A DNA stretch of 16,652 nt from an uncultured Caryophanales bacterium (GTDB lineage: Bacteria > Bacillota_I > Bacilli_A > RF39 > UBA660), in the NCBI GenBank assembly GCA_946414975.1, contig CAMKQS010000030.1, forward strand, positions 1-16,652. The letters run 5' to 3'. The notes under the pieces are model-generated. The model searched no databases. It saw nothing but the letters and a program-made list of their open reading frames with translations, and had not been told where the DNA came from. The number at the start of each line of letters is the position of its first letter. Positions within the stretch are counted from its first letter, which is position 1. Both the position numbers and the translations under genes were made by a program. Shown piece after piece: positions 1 through 7,930 of the stretch.

Positions 1-50
1 TCTAAATACTCACTTTCTTTATATGCTAATATGACAAATGTATGGATCAT
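1..50 (-). CDS. N-terminal fragment of probable GT2 glycosyltransferase (cut by window edge)
   Basis: An ATG at 50, overlapping the flippase stop as ATGA and preceded at six bases by GGAG, opens a frame of 16 codons that runs off the left edge. The peptide begins MIHTFVILAYKESEYL. A hydrophobic first strand followed by AYKESEYL fits the first strand and loop of GT2 enzymes (compare IIPVYNSENYI at 4310). Too little is present to confirm the family. Confidence 0.5.
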   Translation of the reverse strand, partial: MIHTFVILAYKESEYL

Positions 51-1273
51 TTACTTCTCCTTTCTTTTTTGTATATTAAAAAGAAACTCAAAATAAAAAC
101 TAAATAATTTATTAACATTACAATAAAATAATTTAAAGAAGCACCATATATTCCGTTACTTTTTACTAAAAAGTATGAAGATATAAATGCAAAAATAGAA
201 GTAATAATATAAATTATCATTTGGATTACAGTATGTCTCATCGCGATTAAAACAGTATTAATAATTGAAGTTAAGGCATAGAAAATTGAGCCAAACAAGA
301 TAATATCTAAACATAATCTATATTTACTTAGTTTTACACCATAAAATAATTCCAAAATATTAATTCCGATAAAATGGCATCCAATAACACCTATAATTCC
401 AACTAAAAACACAAATATTGAAAGTTTAGTGATAATTTTAATAAGCGAATTATAGTCTTTCTTTTTTATGTTTTCATCCATCATAGTTAAAAATGGATGA
501 ATTACAAATTGAGCAATTAAAATCATTATTGTTGCAGGCATTATAATTATTCCAAAAATCGCTTGATCACTATTTGATGAAAATTTATCAATTACATATT
601 TTGAAGAATTAATGATATAAATTGTTAAAAAAGCTGTAAAAAAAGTTGGAAAACCCCTATAAAAAATCTCTTTTACATTAGCTAAATTTAATTTTTCCTT
701 TATTACTTTTTTTAAATTACATTGACGTAAATCATAAAATAAAAGAAACAATATATATATAAGTATAAATGAAATTATAGAAATAATAATGTCTTTTGTT
801 ATTAAATCAAACAATGTAAAAGCCAGCAATCCTATGGTATTTTTTAAAGTTAATGATATACCAACTTTATATAAGTTCAATTTTTTTTGTAAAAAGCCAT
901 AAATAACATCTGAAAATGCCTCAAACATTTTTAAAAAACATAATAGTATTATAATTAAAGCTTTTACAAAATTATAGCCATTAATAAAAACAAAAGCAAA
1001 TGATATTATTATCATAAATATACAGCTTATTATTCTATTGTATAGAAAGTCTTTATTGGAAATTTTATTTTTTTCAGTAACTTGATAAATTCTGCCCGCA
1101 TAAACACCTATTATATTAAACATAGTGGCTACTGAAAAACCAAATGTGAAAATTCCTGCATCAGACATTCCATTAACTCTTGTAACAATAATCATAAAAA
1201 TTAAAGAAGCAAAGGCATTAATAGTTGTTCCAATTAAATTCCAAACAGCATTCTTTTTTAAATTTTCATTCAT
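47..1273 (-). CDS. Wzx-like oligosaccharide flippase (MOP superfamily)
   Basis: A 408-residue integral membrane protein with about twelve hydrophobic segments spread evenly over the chain. Its start, LKKNAVWNLIGTTINAFAS (5-23), is typical of the polysaccharide branch of the MOP/MATE exporters. RGFPTFF near 205 opens the second half, as a repeat of the first. It is predicted to flip an undecaprenyl-linked sugar or oligosaccharide from the inner to the outer membrane face. Together with an ABC exporter in the same cluster this implies two separate substrates. The ATG at 1273 has GAGGGA six bases upstream. The TGA overlaps the next ATG (ATGA), so the operon continues beyond the window. Length is slightly short compared with many Wzx proteins (often 420-480 residues), but no break is seen. 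Confidence 0.87.
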   Translation of the reverse strand: MNENLKKNAVWNLIGTTINAFASLIFMIIVTRVNGMSDAGIFTFGFSVATMFNIIGVYAGRIYQVTEKNKISNKDFLYNRIISCIFMIIISFAFVFINGYNFVKALIIILLCFLKMFEAFSDVIYGFLQKKLNLYKVGISLTLKNTIGLLAFTLFDLITKDIIISIISFILIYILFLLFYDLRQCNLKKVIKEKLNLANVKEIFYRGFPTFFTAFLTIYIINSSKYVIDKFSSNSDQAIFGIIIMPATIMILIAQFVIHPFLTMMDENIKKKDYNSLIKIITKLSIFVFLVGIIGVIGCHFIGINILELFYGVKLSKYRLCLDIILFGSIFYALTSIINTVLIAMRHTVIQMIIYIITSIFAFISSYFLVKSNGIYGASLNYFIVMLINYLVFILSFFLIYKKERRSK

Positions 1274-1285
1274 CGAACATCCCTC

Positions 1286-2236
1286 TTATATTTTAATCCA
1301 AAAGTCTTGATATATGTCAAGATCACCAGTATCCTTTTTATATGCAATATTTTTCCATTTTTTTGGCGCAACAACTATTCTTTTTTCGTTTTCAGATAAA
1401 TATTGTGCCCACCAACTAAACGTACTATTAGATATTATAAAATGCTTACAGGATGACATTAATCTAATTTTTTCCCATATTGGATCATTTCCTGTTTCGT
1501 ATAATACATTTTCTCCAAAATTCATATTATGTTTTACCCAATCAACATCATCTGAAAAGACAACAAACAATGGATTTTTGACTTTTTCTTTTATTATTTC
1601 TACTCCTCTATAAAAATAATCTTCATTGCAGACATAATGTATTTTTGAAAATTCCTTATTTGAAACAAAATCTCCTCTTCTGATGGTAATACAAACAGAA
1701 TTTTCTTTTTTAATTCTAGAGAGCATATTTTCATTTTTTTTAAGAACTTTATGCTTAGGCTCACAAAGCTGTTTTACGTCTTTTTTCTTTAAATCAAAAA
1801 ATTTACTTGATTCAAAATTGCCAATAAAAACTTTGTTTTTTGCTTTTGTTTTTTTAAAATTATAATATCCATGTATCATATAAAAAACCCCAAATTTATT
1901 TAAAAATGGCTGCATAAATTTTTCAAATTTATATGAAACAATATCAGCTTTATTTTTTAATCCAATAATTCTTAAAAAAGCATTTGGAATTTTCATAAAA
2001 AAAATTAATAATTTTTGAAAAAAATTACATCTTAATTTTTGTGTAGAAATATAATTTCCAACTTGAAAATATTTTAGGGAATCACTAAATCCATCTTTTT
2101 CGGAACCTAGTTTTTTTAAATCTGAAAAATCAATTGATATTTCTTCATTAGGGTAATACTTTAATTGATATGCTTTTACAGTCATAAATTGAAATAATTG
2201 GTTACCGAGTCTTCCTCTAATTTTTAAATTAATCAT
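1286..2236 (-). CDS. GT11 alpha-1,2-fucosyltransferase-like glycosyltransferase
   Basis: A 316-residue inverting GT-B enzyme of family GT11, predicted to add fucose in alpha-1,2 linkage from GDP-fucose. Motif I is IRRGDFV (185-191), within the GDP-binding pocket. The N-terminal GRLGNQLFQFM (8-18), FVVFSDD (224-230) and ISNSTFSWWAQYL (268-280) are also diagnostic. The usual His of HxRRxD is Thr184 here, perhaps a subfamily trait. Family members can use related donors, so fucose is probable rather than certain. No GDP-fucose genes are in the window. Two ATGs are adjacent; the second (2236) gives six-base spacing to GGAG, the first (2239) only three. The gene overlaps the GT4 3' end and lies 12 bases before the flippase gene. 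An enzyme of this type often caps or branches a repeat unit. Confidence 0.88.
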   Translation of the reverse strand: MINLKIRGRLGNQLFQFMTVKAYQLKYYPNEEISIDFSDLKKLGSEKDGFSDSLKYFQVGNYISTQKLRCNFFQKLLIFFMKIPNAFLRIIGLKNKADIVSYKFEKFMQPFLNKFGVFYMIHGYYNFKKTKAKNKVFIGNFESSKFFDLKKKDVKQLCEPKHKVLKKNENMLSRIKKENSVCITIRRGDFVSNKEFSKIHYVCNEDYFYRGVEIIKEKVKNPLFVVFSDDVDWVKHNMNFGENVLYETGNDPIWEKIRLMSSCKHFIISNSTFSWWAQYLSENEKRIVVAPKKWKNIAYKKDTGDLDIYQDFWIKI

Positions 2237-3371
2237 CATTTACTCCTAACATTTCATTATATATTTTTAAAACTTTTTCTGCATGAACTTTACTTGAAAA
2301 ATTATTAATTGCGTATTTTTTTGCAGCTGTTCCATATTTTTCTATTATGCTTTTGTTTCTGATTACATATTTCATTTTATTTTTTAAATCAGTAATATCA
2401 TTTTTTTTATATAAAATTCCCGTAATATTGTTTTGTATTAATTCTTTAGTCCCACCTGAATTTGAACCTATGATTAAATTGCCGGCCATCATACCTTCAA
2501 CTGTTACAAGGCCAAAAGCTTCCATTGGTGAACACATTAATTCAACATTACACTTTTTTCTAAGAGCTAATACATTTTTTTGAAAACCAATATAATCAAT
2601 ATTTTTATCTAAATTATAATCAGAAATTTTCTTTTTTAAATAATTATAATAATTTAGATTATCATTTCCAGCAAATATAATTTTAAAATCGGTAATTCCA
2701 TCATCAACAAGCATTTTACTAGCTTCAACAACTAAATCCTGACCTTTGTTTTTTTCAAGCGATCCTAATAATAAAAATAATAGTTCATTATTATTTTTAT
2801 AGTTTTTTCTAATTGTAAATTTATTTGGTATCCCATCATAAACTATATTTGATAAACGATTGTCTATATTATTTTTATAAAAGTCTTTTATAGCTTTAGA
2901 TACATAAATTACTTTATTTGTATGTTTATTAATAAAATCATAAGCTTTTTTATTACCTTTTATAAAACTTAACCGATTATCATGAAATTCTCTGAAATGC
3001 CATAAATGTATTATATTTAATTTATTTGCAATTCTTGCTCCTATATCTATAACACTTGTATTAGAATGAATTAAATCAACATCCATTTTTTTTATTATTT
3101 TTGTCAATCTAAATTGTGATATAAAATTTATCCTGTACAACATTTTGATTGCAAAACGTTTTATTACTGAAGCATTGTTGGGTACAGACCACCAGCTATA
3201 AAAACTGTGAATTTTAATCACACTATCAGGTAAATAATCAAATATTTTAGCATTTTTAAAAGGAGCAATAACAACAATTTCATATTTTTTTTCAATTTCA
3301 TTAATCAATGTAACTAAGGCTCTTGACGCCCCACCAAATTCACGCTCATGTGTAAAAAAAACTATTCTCAT
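2229..3371 (-). CDS. GT4 glycosyltransferase (GT-B fold)
   Basis: A 380-residue retaining glycosyltransferase of family GT4. The N-terminal domain starts with RIVFFTHEREFGGASRAL (2-19), whose Gly-Gly-Ala loop contacts the acceptor and donor. The C-terminal domain has LLGSLEKNKGQD (201-212), FAGNDN (233-238), the EX7E motif EAFGLVTVE (Glu284 and Glu292) and SGGTKELI (305-312), a complete donor-binding set. It should be active in the cytoplasm, adding one sugar to a lipid-linked intermediate. The ATG at 3371 has GAGG seven bases upstream and begins three bases after the preceding TAG. Its last codons overlap the GT11 start by eight bases. Donor sugar and linkage cannot be read from sequence. 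Confidence 0.92.
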   Translation of the reverse strand: MRIVFFTHEREFGGASRALVTLINEIEKKYEIVVIAPFKNAKIFDYLPDSVIKIHSFYSWWSVPNNASVIKRFAIKMLYRINFISQFRLTKIIKKMDVDLIHSNTSVIDIGARIANKLNIIHLWHFREFHDNRLSFIKGNKKAYDFINKHTNKVIYVSKAIKDFYKNNIDNRLSNIVYDGIPNKFTIRKNYKNNNELLFLLLGSLEKNKGQDLVVEASKMLVDDGITDFKIIFAGNDNLNYYNYLKKKISDYNLDKNIDYIGFQKNVLALRKKCNVELMCSPMEAFGLVTVEGMMAGNLIIGSNSGGTKELIQNNITGILYKKNDITDLKNKMKYVIRNKSIIEKYGTAAKKYAINNFSSKVHAEKVLKIYNEMLGVNDD

Positions 3372-3374
3372 AAA

Positions 3375-4310
3375 CTAACCTCTGCAATATATTTTAGAAA
3401 AAATTTTAACTAATCTAACTTTCTCAATTAAATAAAAAATAAATACTATAATTTTATTTTTAATACTTGTTTCATTTTTTAATATTTTTATAAAACTTAT
3501 ACTGTTATGAAAATTATTTTTTCTATGCCATTTCATAATTTTTAAATATTCTTTATAAAAATCTTTAGATTTGCTATTTTTTCCTGAAAATAATAAATAC
3601 CATATATGATATCGTCCAATAAAATACCTTGAACAAGCATTATTTTCATATTTAATCATTTCATTATATAAATTTAAAATATTTTCATTAAAACTTTTCT
3701 GACTAGTATTAGAAACGCTAATACTATTATAATACCAATTATATCCTGTACTTTTTGAAATAACAATTTTATTTGTAGATGAATATAATTTTAAATTAAA
3801 TATGATATCCTCTCCTATTGAATAATTATAAAATTTGATATCATTTCTTATTAGAAATTCTCTTTTTATTAATTTACCCCAAGGGGCAACATTTTCATAT
3901 ATACCAAATTTTATATTTTTTATATTTTTTTTAAACAGAACTTTGTTATCATTAACTCTTTTATACCCACCTATTACAATATCACTATTTTCTATAGCAG
4001 AATGCATCTCTTTAATATAATCTAAATCAATATAATCATCATTATCAATAAACATTAGATACTTCCCAGATGCAACCTCAATACCTCTGTTTCTTGTAAG
4101 TGCAACGCCTTTATTCTTTTGGTCTATTAGTATTATTCTACTATCTTTTTTTTCATACTTTTTTAAAATATTCATCGATTTATCTTTCGAACCATCATTA
4201 ATAATAATAATTTCTAAATTACTATAGCTTTGATTAATAACACTTTCAATACACCTTGCAATATAATTTTCTGAATTATATACAGGAATTATAATACTTA
4301 TTTTATCCAT
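3375..4310 (-). CDS. GT2 glycosyltransferase (capsule/exopolysaccharide type)
   Basis: A 311-residue GT-A family 2 transferase. It opens with SIIIPVYNSENYI (5-17), then INDGSKDKS (37-45), the DXD-type FIDNDDY (87-93) and GED (166-168), whose acidic pair normally includes the catalytic base. The C-terminal third is basic, with a hydrophobic stretch (~278-293) that may touch the membrane. The family adds single sugars to lipid-linked repeat units in the cytoplasm. It starts a four-gene run of transferases and a flippase, ten bases after the DUF2304 stop. The ribosome binding site is poor: AAGGA is 20 bases from the ATG, with only AAGA nearby. Expression may depend on coupling to the upstream gene. 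The ATG is the only start that keeps the complete first beta strand. Donor unknown. Confidence 0.88.
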   Translation of the reverse strand: MDKISIIIPVYNSENYIARCIESVINQSYSNLEIIIINDGSKDKSMNILKKYEKKDSRIILIDQKNKGVALTRNRGIEVASGKYLMFIDNDDYIDLDYIKEMHSAIENSDIVIGGYKRVNDNKVLFKKNIKNIKFGIYENVAPWGKLIKREFLIRNDIKFYNYSIGEDIIFNLKLYSSTNKIVISKSTGYNWYYNSISVSNTSQKSFNENILNLYNEMIKYENNACSRYFIGRYHIWYLLFSGKNSKSKDFYKEYLKIMKWHRKNNFHNSISFIKILKNETSIKNKIIVFIFYLIEKVRLVKIFSKIYCRG

Positions 4311-4320
4311 AAAATCTTAA

Positions 4321-4656
4321 TTATTTTTTTCCTTTTTTTAAAATTGATAACTCTTGAATTAATAGTCTAATTTTTTTATCTTGTTGAGATACAATCATAG
4401 TAAGTATTATTGTTATAATTATTAATAATGCTATAATTATTGATAAAACCATGTTTGATGCAGTTTGAAATCCTAAAAGATGAGTTATCCATTCTAAAAA
4501 TCCAGGAATTACAATTGAAATTAATAAAATAGTAAAAAGCAAAATCCAAATTAGTGAATATTTTATATTTATTTTATCTTTCTTTAACAAAAATAAGACT
4601 AATATAATAATGAACAAACTGAAAGCAACTGAAACAATTGTCAAATTTAAATTCAT
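4321..4656 (-). CDS. DUF2304 small membrane protein, GT2 partner (GacJ-like)
   Basis: A 111-residue protein with three transmembrane segments (~5-24, 33-50, 68-90) and a basic cytoplasmic tail with IRLLIQELSILKKGKK (96-111). KYSLIW (32-37), PGFLEWITHLLGFQTASNM (51-69) and the tail LIQELSIL are typical of DUF2304. This family is usually encoded beside DPM1-like GT2 enzymes. In Streptococcus pyogenes the comparable protein GacJ binds and stimulates GacI. The equivalent role here, anchoring and activating the GT2 encoded immediately before, is inferred from family and from the four-base ATGA overlap. The start has a strong GGGAGGT site five bases upstream. The length is normal for the family, and nothing suggests truncation. 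Confidence 0.88.
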   Translation of the reverse strand: MNLNLTIVSVAFSLFIIILVLFLLKKDKINIKYSLIWILLFTILLISIVIPGFLEWITHLLGFQTASNMVLSIIIALLIIITIILTMIVSQQDKKIRLLIQELSILKKGKK

Positions 4657-5366
4657 TTTTTACCTCCCATACCTGCAACTAATATGGATAAAACCACATT
4701 AATCATATAATAAATATTTTTCCAAGAATGAATGCTAGATTTACCACTTTCGCGCTCATTCATACTTACAGCTACTTCCTTTACTTTGTATTTTTTCTTT
4801 AGTATGTTTACTGTAGAAACAGGTTCTGGGTATTCAACCGGATAATTAGTAGCAAATTCTTTAATAAGTTTCTTATTTATTGCACGAAACCCACTGGTAG
4901 TATCATATATTTTTTTTCTTGTAACTAGTTTTATAAAAAATGAAATAATTTTTATACCTATTCTACGTGCGGTACTAGATTTGAATGAACTCGAAGTTTT
5001 ATCGATAAATCTTGATCCAATTACCATATCAATATCATCATTTTTAATTGGTTTTAAAATGTCTTCTATATAATTTATATCGTGCTGTCCATCTCCATCA
5101 AATTGAATAGCAACGTCATAATCGTTATCATATGCATATTTATAACCAGTTTGAACCGCTCCACCAATTCCAAGATTATGTACTAAAGAAATATGTGGAA
5201 TTCCATTATTTACACAAATTTCTTTAGTTTTATCATACGAACCATCATCTATAAAAATCATATCTACTTTAGTATTTTTATTTTTATTATAATCATTAAT
5301 TTTTTTATAAATTTTTAAAATATTTTCTTCCTCATTGTAAGAAGGAATAACAAGTAATACCTTCAT
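4653..5366 (-). CDS. DPM1/GtrB-like GT2, predicted polyprenyl-phosphate sugar synthase
   Basis: A 237-residue GT2 enzyme predicted to transfer a sugar from a nucleotide donor to undecaprenyl phosphate at the inner membrane face. It shows LLVIPSYNEEENI (4-16), FIDDGSYDKT (38-47), the Mg-binding FDGDGQHD (89-96), IGSRF (116-120) and DTTSGFRAI (155-163), the standard order for dolichyl-phosphate mannose synthase relatives. A weakly hydrophobic C-terminus (~218-233) may be monotopic. There are no C-terminal helices as in GtrB, consistent with membrane attachment by the DUF2304 partner encoded next. It resembles GacI of the group A Streptococcus carbohydrate locus in size and partner, as I recall it. 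The ATG at 5366 follows GAGGTG by five bases and a promoter by ~18. The stop overlaps the partner's start (ATGA). The sugar (GlcNAc, glucose or other) is not deducible. Confidence 0.88.
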   Translation of the reverse strand: MKVLLVIPSYNEEENILKIYKKINDYNKNKNTKVDMIFIDDGSYDKTKEICVNNGIPHISLVHNLGIGGAVQTGYKYAYDNDYDVAIQFDGDGQHDINYIEDILKPIKNDDIDMVIGSRFIDKTSSSFKSSTARRIGIKIISFFIKLVTRKKIYDTTSGFRAINKKLIKEFATNYPVEYPEPVSTVNILKKKYKVKEVAVSMNERESGKSSIHSWKNIYYMINVVLSILVAGMGGKK

Positions 5367-5371
5367 ATATA

Positions 5372-5377
5372 CACCTC
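5372..5377 (-). promoter_or_regulatory. Ribosome binding site for the DPM1-like GT2 gene
   Basis: GAGGTG on the minus strand, five bases before the ATG at 5366. It rules out the reading frame's in-frame extension to 5468, which would run through the promoter. Confidence 0.7.
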
Positions 5378-5390
5378 TATCACAAAAATA

Positions 5391-5419
5391 ATTATACTTA
5401 AAATAATAATTCAAGTCAA
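5391..5419 (-). promoter_or_regulatory. Near-consensus sigma-A promoter for the GT2/DUF2304 unit
   Basis: On the minus strand TTGACT (5419-5414) and TATAAT (5396-5391) are separated by exactly 17 bases. Only the last -35 base deviates from TTGACA. Transcription would start near 5384, leaving a leader of about 18 bases that contains the GAGGTG site of the next gene. The promoter lies in the 121-base gap after the DUF2142 gene. No convincing terminator precedes it, so it probably adds to read-through transcription. Confidence 0.85.
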
Positions 5420-5487
5420 ATAATATATTTAAGCTGCTATACATTTTCAAAAGTTTAAAAAGAAACATCTTGTCTAAAAAATATTAT

Positions 5488-7338
5488 TTATAAACAATAG
5501 TTTAATAATAATATTTTGTATATGGATAACATTAAACAACTACACATAATAAATATCGTAATTAAATAATATTTATTGGAAGGCAACAATTTTTTTGGAC
5601 TATCACTATTAAAACAAATTAAAATTGGAAATATAATTGGGATAAAGTATCTTGATTGAACTCCATTAATTGTATTCAAAGAAACTGGAGTAAACGAAAT
5701 ATATAACGCAGTCCAAATAAGCAATATAATGCCTAATGAGATTATTATAAAAGAAATTTTATGAATTTTTTTTAATTTAAATTTTTCACTATTAAACATT
5801 ACAGAAGATAGCAATACAATCAAAACAATATAATAAACATTTGTGCTAACAGTTCCAATATAACTAAATCCACCTAAGGTTTTTTGACCTATTATTTTAT
5901 CAAAAAATTGATCAAGTGCTGTATCTTTTAAGACTCTTATATATCCAACAGGTTTTTTTAATATTAAGTGCAATTGTTCAGAAGCGTTAGTTGCGCCTCC
6001 TCTAGAATCACCGCCCATATTTGTAGAAAAATTAGAAGGTAAAATAAATGTTATCATGATCAACATAAATATTATGAATATCATTAATTTTGTAAATTTT
6101 GCATTTTTGCCGTTTTTAAATCTATCAGAAGGTATAAGCAAAAATAATAATATTAATGGTATATATACTGCTTTTGTAAAGCAAGCATATAAAATTGAGA
6201 AAACAAATATAAACAAAGTTTTAAAATTTACTTTACTATCTTTATCTGTAAACCAATTGATTAAAATAACCATTGCTAGAGTAATACCGGATATAACAGC
6301 AGGATCATATGAATACTGACAAGCTAAAAATAATACTGACGGAAGCAACCCTATTATAGTTAAAGTTTTTTTGCCTATTTTTGAATAATATATTGCAAAT
6401 GACATAACAAGTAAAAAAGTTAAAAGATTCATTATTTTCCCAAACTTAAAGCAAAAAGTAAATGGTAACTTTAACAATTTACATATATGATACCCTATAC
6501 TAGATGGAAAATATGCAATCTTATTATATGTTATAAATTTCCCAGTTGAAGTAGAATAATTAGACATCTTACCCTTATTTAAATATTTATCTTGAGCGTT
6601 CTGCTCTTCTATAGAATTAATATTATTTCTCTCGAACGTATCATAATTAATCATTGAAAATTCACCAATATTCCAATTAAAATTGTTCCCAAACAATTCA
6701 TATGAATTTTGAAAATGTATTTGATCATCCCAAGAATAAAAAGTAGTAGATGGTTGTAACAGTATAAAGTTAATGCCGATTATAAATCCAATAATAAAAT
6801 AATATTTATGAATACATTTGCTTAAATTTCCATTTTTATATGCATTAACTAGAATAAACATTATCATCAGACATGAAAATATAAAAATGAGTCTAAAAAT
6901 ATTGATATTTAAATTATTATCTATATACACTTTGCTTAAATTAAATTGCAGTTCGGAATCATATGTAAGTTTTACATAATTAATTTTTTTATTAAAATTT
7001 AAAACTTGTAATTGAATTTCACTATCAAATATAGTTTCATTAGTTGCGATTGCTTTTTTTCCATAATAATCATTATAACAATAGTCAATTTTAACTGAAA
7101 CATCATCTTTAGCACTGTACTTAAATTTAAGCTTTTTTATAAAGTCATTATTTAATTTTATTTTAATTTGTTTTTTACCATTAACATCATTGGTTGCATA
7201 GTCATTTATTGTTTTAACACCATTATGACTAACGGATATGGATTTAAAATTGAAAACTAATAATTCTATAAGAAAACTAAGACAGATAATAAAAAATATA
7301 AAAAGAATATTTTTCAATAATAATTTTTTATTTTTCAT
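5488..7338 (-). CDS. DUF2142 family polytopic membrane protein, candidate GT-C glycosyltransferase
   Basis: A 616-residue integral membrane protein. It starts with a helix (~9-29), then an outside beta-rich domain (~32-145), then ten or more hydrophobic segments from ~147 to 612. Family hallmarks I recognise are the acidic SWDDQIHF (202-209) right after a helix, SYDPAV (343-348) and QSRYFIP (561-567) near the C-terminal end. DUF2142 proteins accompany wall and capsule polysaccharide exporters and have the layout of GT-C enzymes, which use polyprenyl-phosphate sugars on the outer membrane face. The acidic first-loop motif would be the catalytic site. That activity is inference; I know of no proven one for this family. 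The downstream GT2/DUF2304 pair could make the donor. The ATG at 7338 was chosen from the GAGGTG spacing. The gene ends before a 121-base gap holding a strong promoter, so it may close the first transcription unit. Confidence 0.85.
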   Translation of the reverse strand: MKNKKLLLKNILFIFFIICLSFLIELLVFNFKSISVSHNGVKTINDYATNDVNGKKQIKIKLNNDFIKKLKFKYSAKDDVSVKIDYCYNDYYGKKAIATNETIFDSEIQLQVLNFNKKINYVKLTYDSELQFNLSKVYIDNNLNINIFRLIFIFSCLMIMFILVNAYKNGNLSKCIHKYYFIIGFIIGINFILLQPSTTFYSWDDQIHFQNSYELFGNNFNWNIGEFSMINYDTFERNNINSIEEQNAQDKYLNKGKMSNYSTSTGKFITYNKIAYFPSSIGYHICKLLKLPFTFCFKFGKIMNLLTFLLVMSFAIYYSKIGKKTLTIIGLLPSVLFLACQYSYDPAVISGITLAMVILINWFTDKDSKVNFKTLFIFVFSILYACFTKAVYIPLILLFLLIPSDRFKNGKNAKFTKLMIFIIFMLIMITFILPSNFSTNMGGDSRGGATNASEQLHLILKKPVGYIRVLKDTALDQFFDKIIGQKTLGGFSYIGTVSTNVYYIVLIVLLSSVMFNSEKFKLKKIHKISFIIISLGIILLIWTALYISFTPVSLNTINGVQSRYFIPIIFPILICFNSDSPKKLLPSNKYYLITIFIMCSCLMLSIYKILLLNYCL

Positions 7339-7930
7339 TTTCATCACCTCGCGTAAAAGGAAAAAATAAAATTGCTAACGACATTAACATCAATACATAC
7401 CAATAGTAACTATTATTAAAGCTTTTTGTTTCAACTGTTATATTTAATGTTTTATCATTATAATTATATAAATGATTTTTTTTACTTATATTTCTACTAG
7501 TCATGGCAGTTAAATCACAATTCTTTAAACAAGATATATATAATTTAAAAACTTTATTTTTAGCATTTGATATTTCACCCAAATTAACATATAACATTGT
7601 AGAATTATAATCATAAATATTGGAATCATAATATACCTTGTTTTTATTATCAATTATTTTTAAATTAAAATCATTTTTAATAAGAGAATCACTACCTAAA
7701 TCTATATAAAATCCACTCAAACTATCCTCGTTAGGATATATATATTGTACAATTCTATTTGAAAATGACATTTTTTTTGACTCATATCCAGTATTATATA
7801 AATAAATTCTATTATTTTTTTGAGGTTTAAATAGAATTATCCATAAAAACATCAATATAGCTAGTATTATCAAACTAATGCAAAAAAACAACTTTATATT
7901 TTTCCTTACGTTTTTCAATAGTTTACTCAT
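7328..7930 (-). CDS. Small membrane protein with extracytoplasmic domain, upstream of DUF2142 gene (unknown function)
   Basis: I do not recognise a named family. The 200 residues show a basic N-terminus, a transmembrane segment (~13-34), an outside domain of ~140 residues rich in short polar beta strands (for example GFYIDLGSD at 73-81), a second transmembrane segment (~176-192) and a short charged tail ending in RGDENEK. By the positive-inside rule the middle domain faces outward. It contains a Cys134-x3-Cys138 pair. The same layout (helix, small beta domain, helix) begins the DUF2142 protein encoded next, so it may be a paralogue of that N-terminal module or its partner. The ATG at 7930 follows GGAAG at six bases and overlaps the preceding stop by eight bases. 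Its own stop overlaps the DUF2142 start by 11 bases (ATGAAAAATAA). Tight coupling suggests a shared complex. Its function is unknown. Confidence 0.75.
   Translation of the reverse strand: MSKLLKNVRKNIKLFFCISLIILAILMFLWIILFKPQKNNRIYLYNTGYESKKMSFSNRIVQYIYPNEDSLSGFYIDLGSDSLIKNDFNLKIIDNKNKVYYDSNIYDYNSTMLYVNLGEISNAKNKVFKLYISCLKNCDLTAMTSRNISKKNHLYNYNDKTLNITVETKSFNNSYYWYVLMLMSLAILFFPFTRGDENEK
7345..7350 (-). promoter_or_regulatory. Ribosome binding site deciding the DUF2142 start
   Basis: GAGGTG on the minus strand, six bases before the ATG at 7338. The in-frame GTG at 7347 and ATG at 7344 overlap or abut the site, so they are unlikely starts. Confidence 0.6.

Noticed and set aside
1314..1613. Open frame of 99 codons on the plus strand
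   Set aside because: It lies wholly inside the GT11 gene on the other strand and is explained as a shadow frame in AT-rich DNA. Other plus-strand frames (1125-1310, 1683-1865, 2347-2583, 3835-4020, 6056-6319, 9712-9894, 9961-10158, 11342-11554, 13445-13651) were dismissed likewise.
5367..5468. N-terminal extension of 34 residues on the DPM1-like GT2
   Set aside because: It would translate through the near-consensus promoter and ribosome binding site. The extension has no match to the family, which starts at the first beta strand after the ATG at 5366.
5420..5490. Terminator after the DUF2142 gene
   Set aside because: Only short stems such as GTTT/AAAC are present and no G-C-rich hairpin with a following T run was found, so read-through is assumed.
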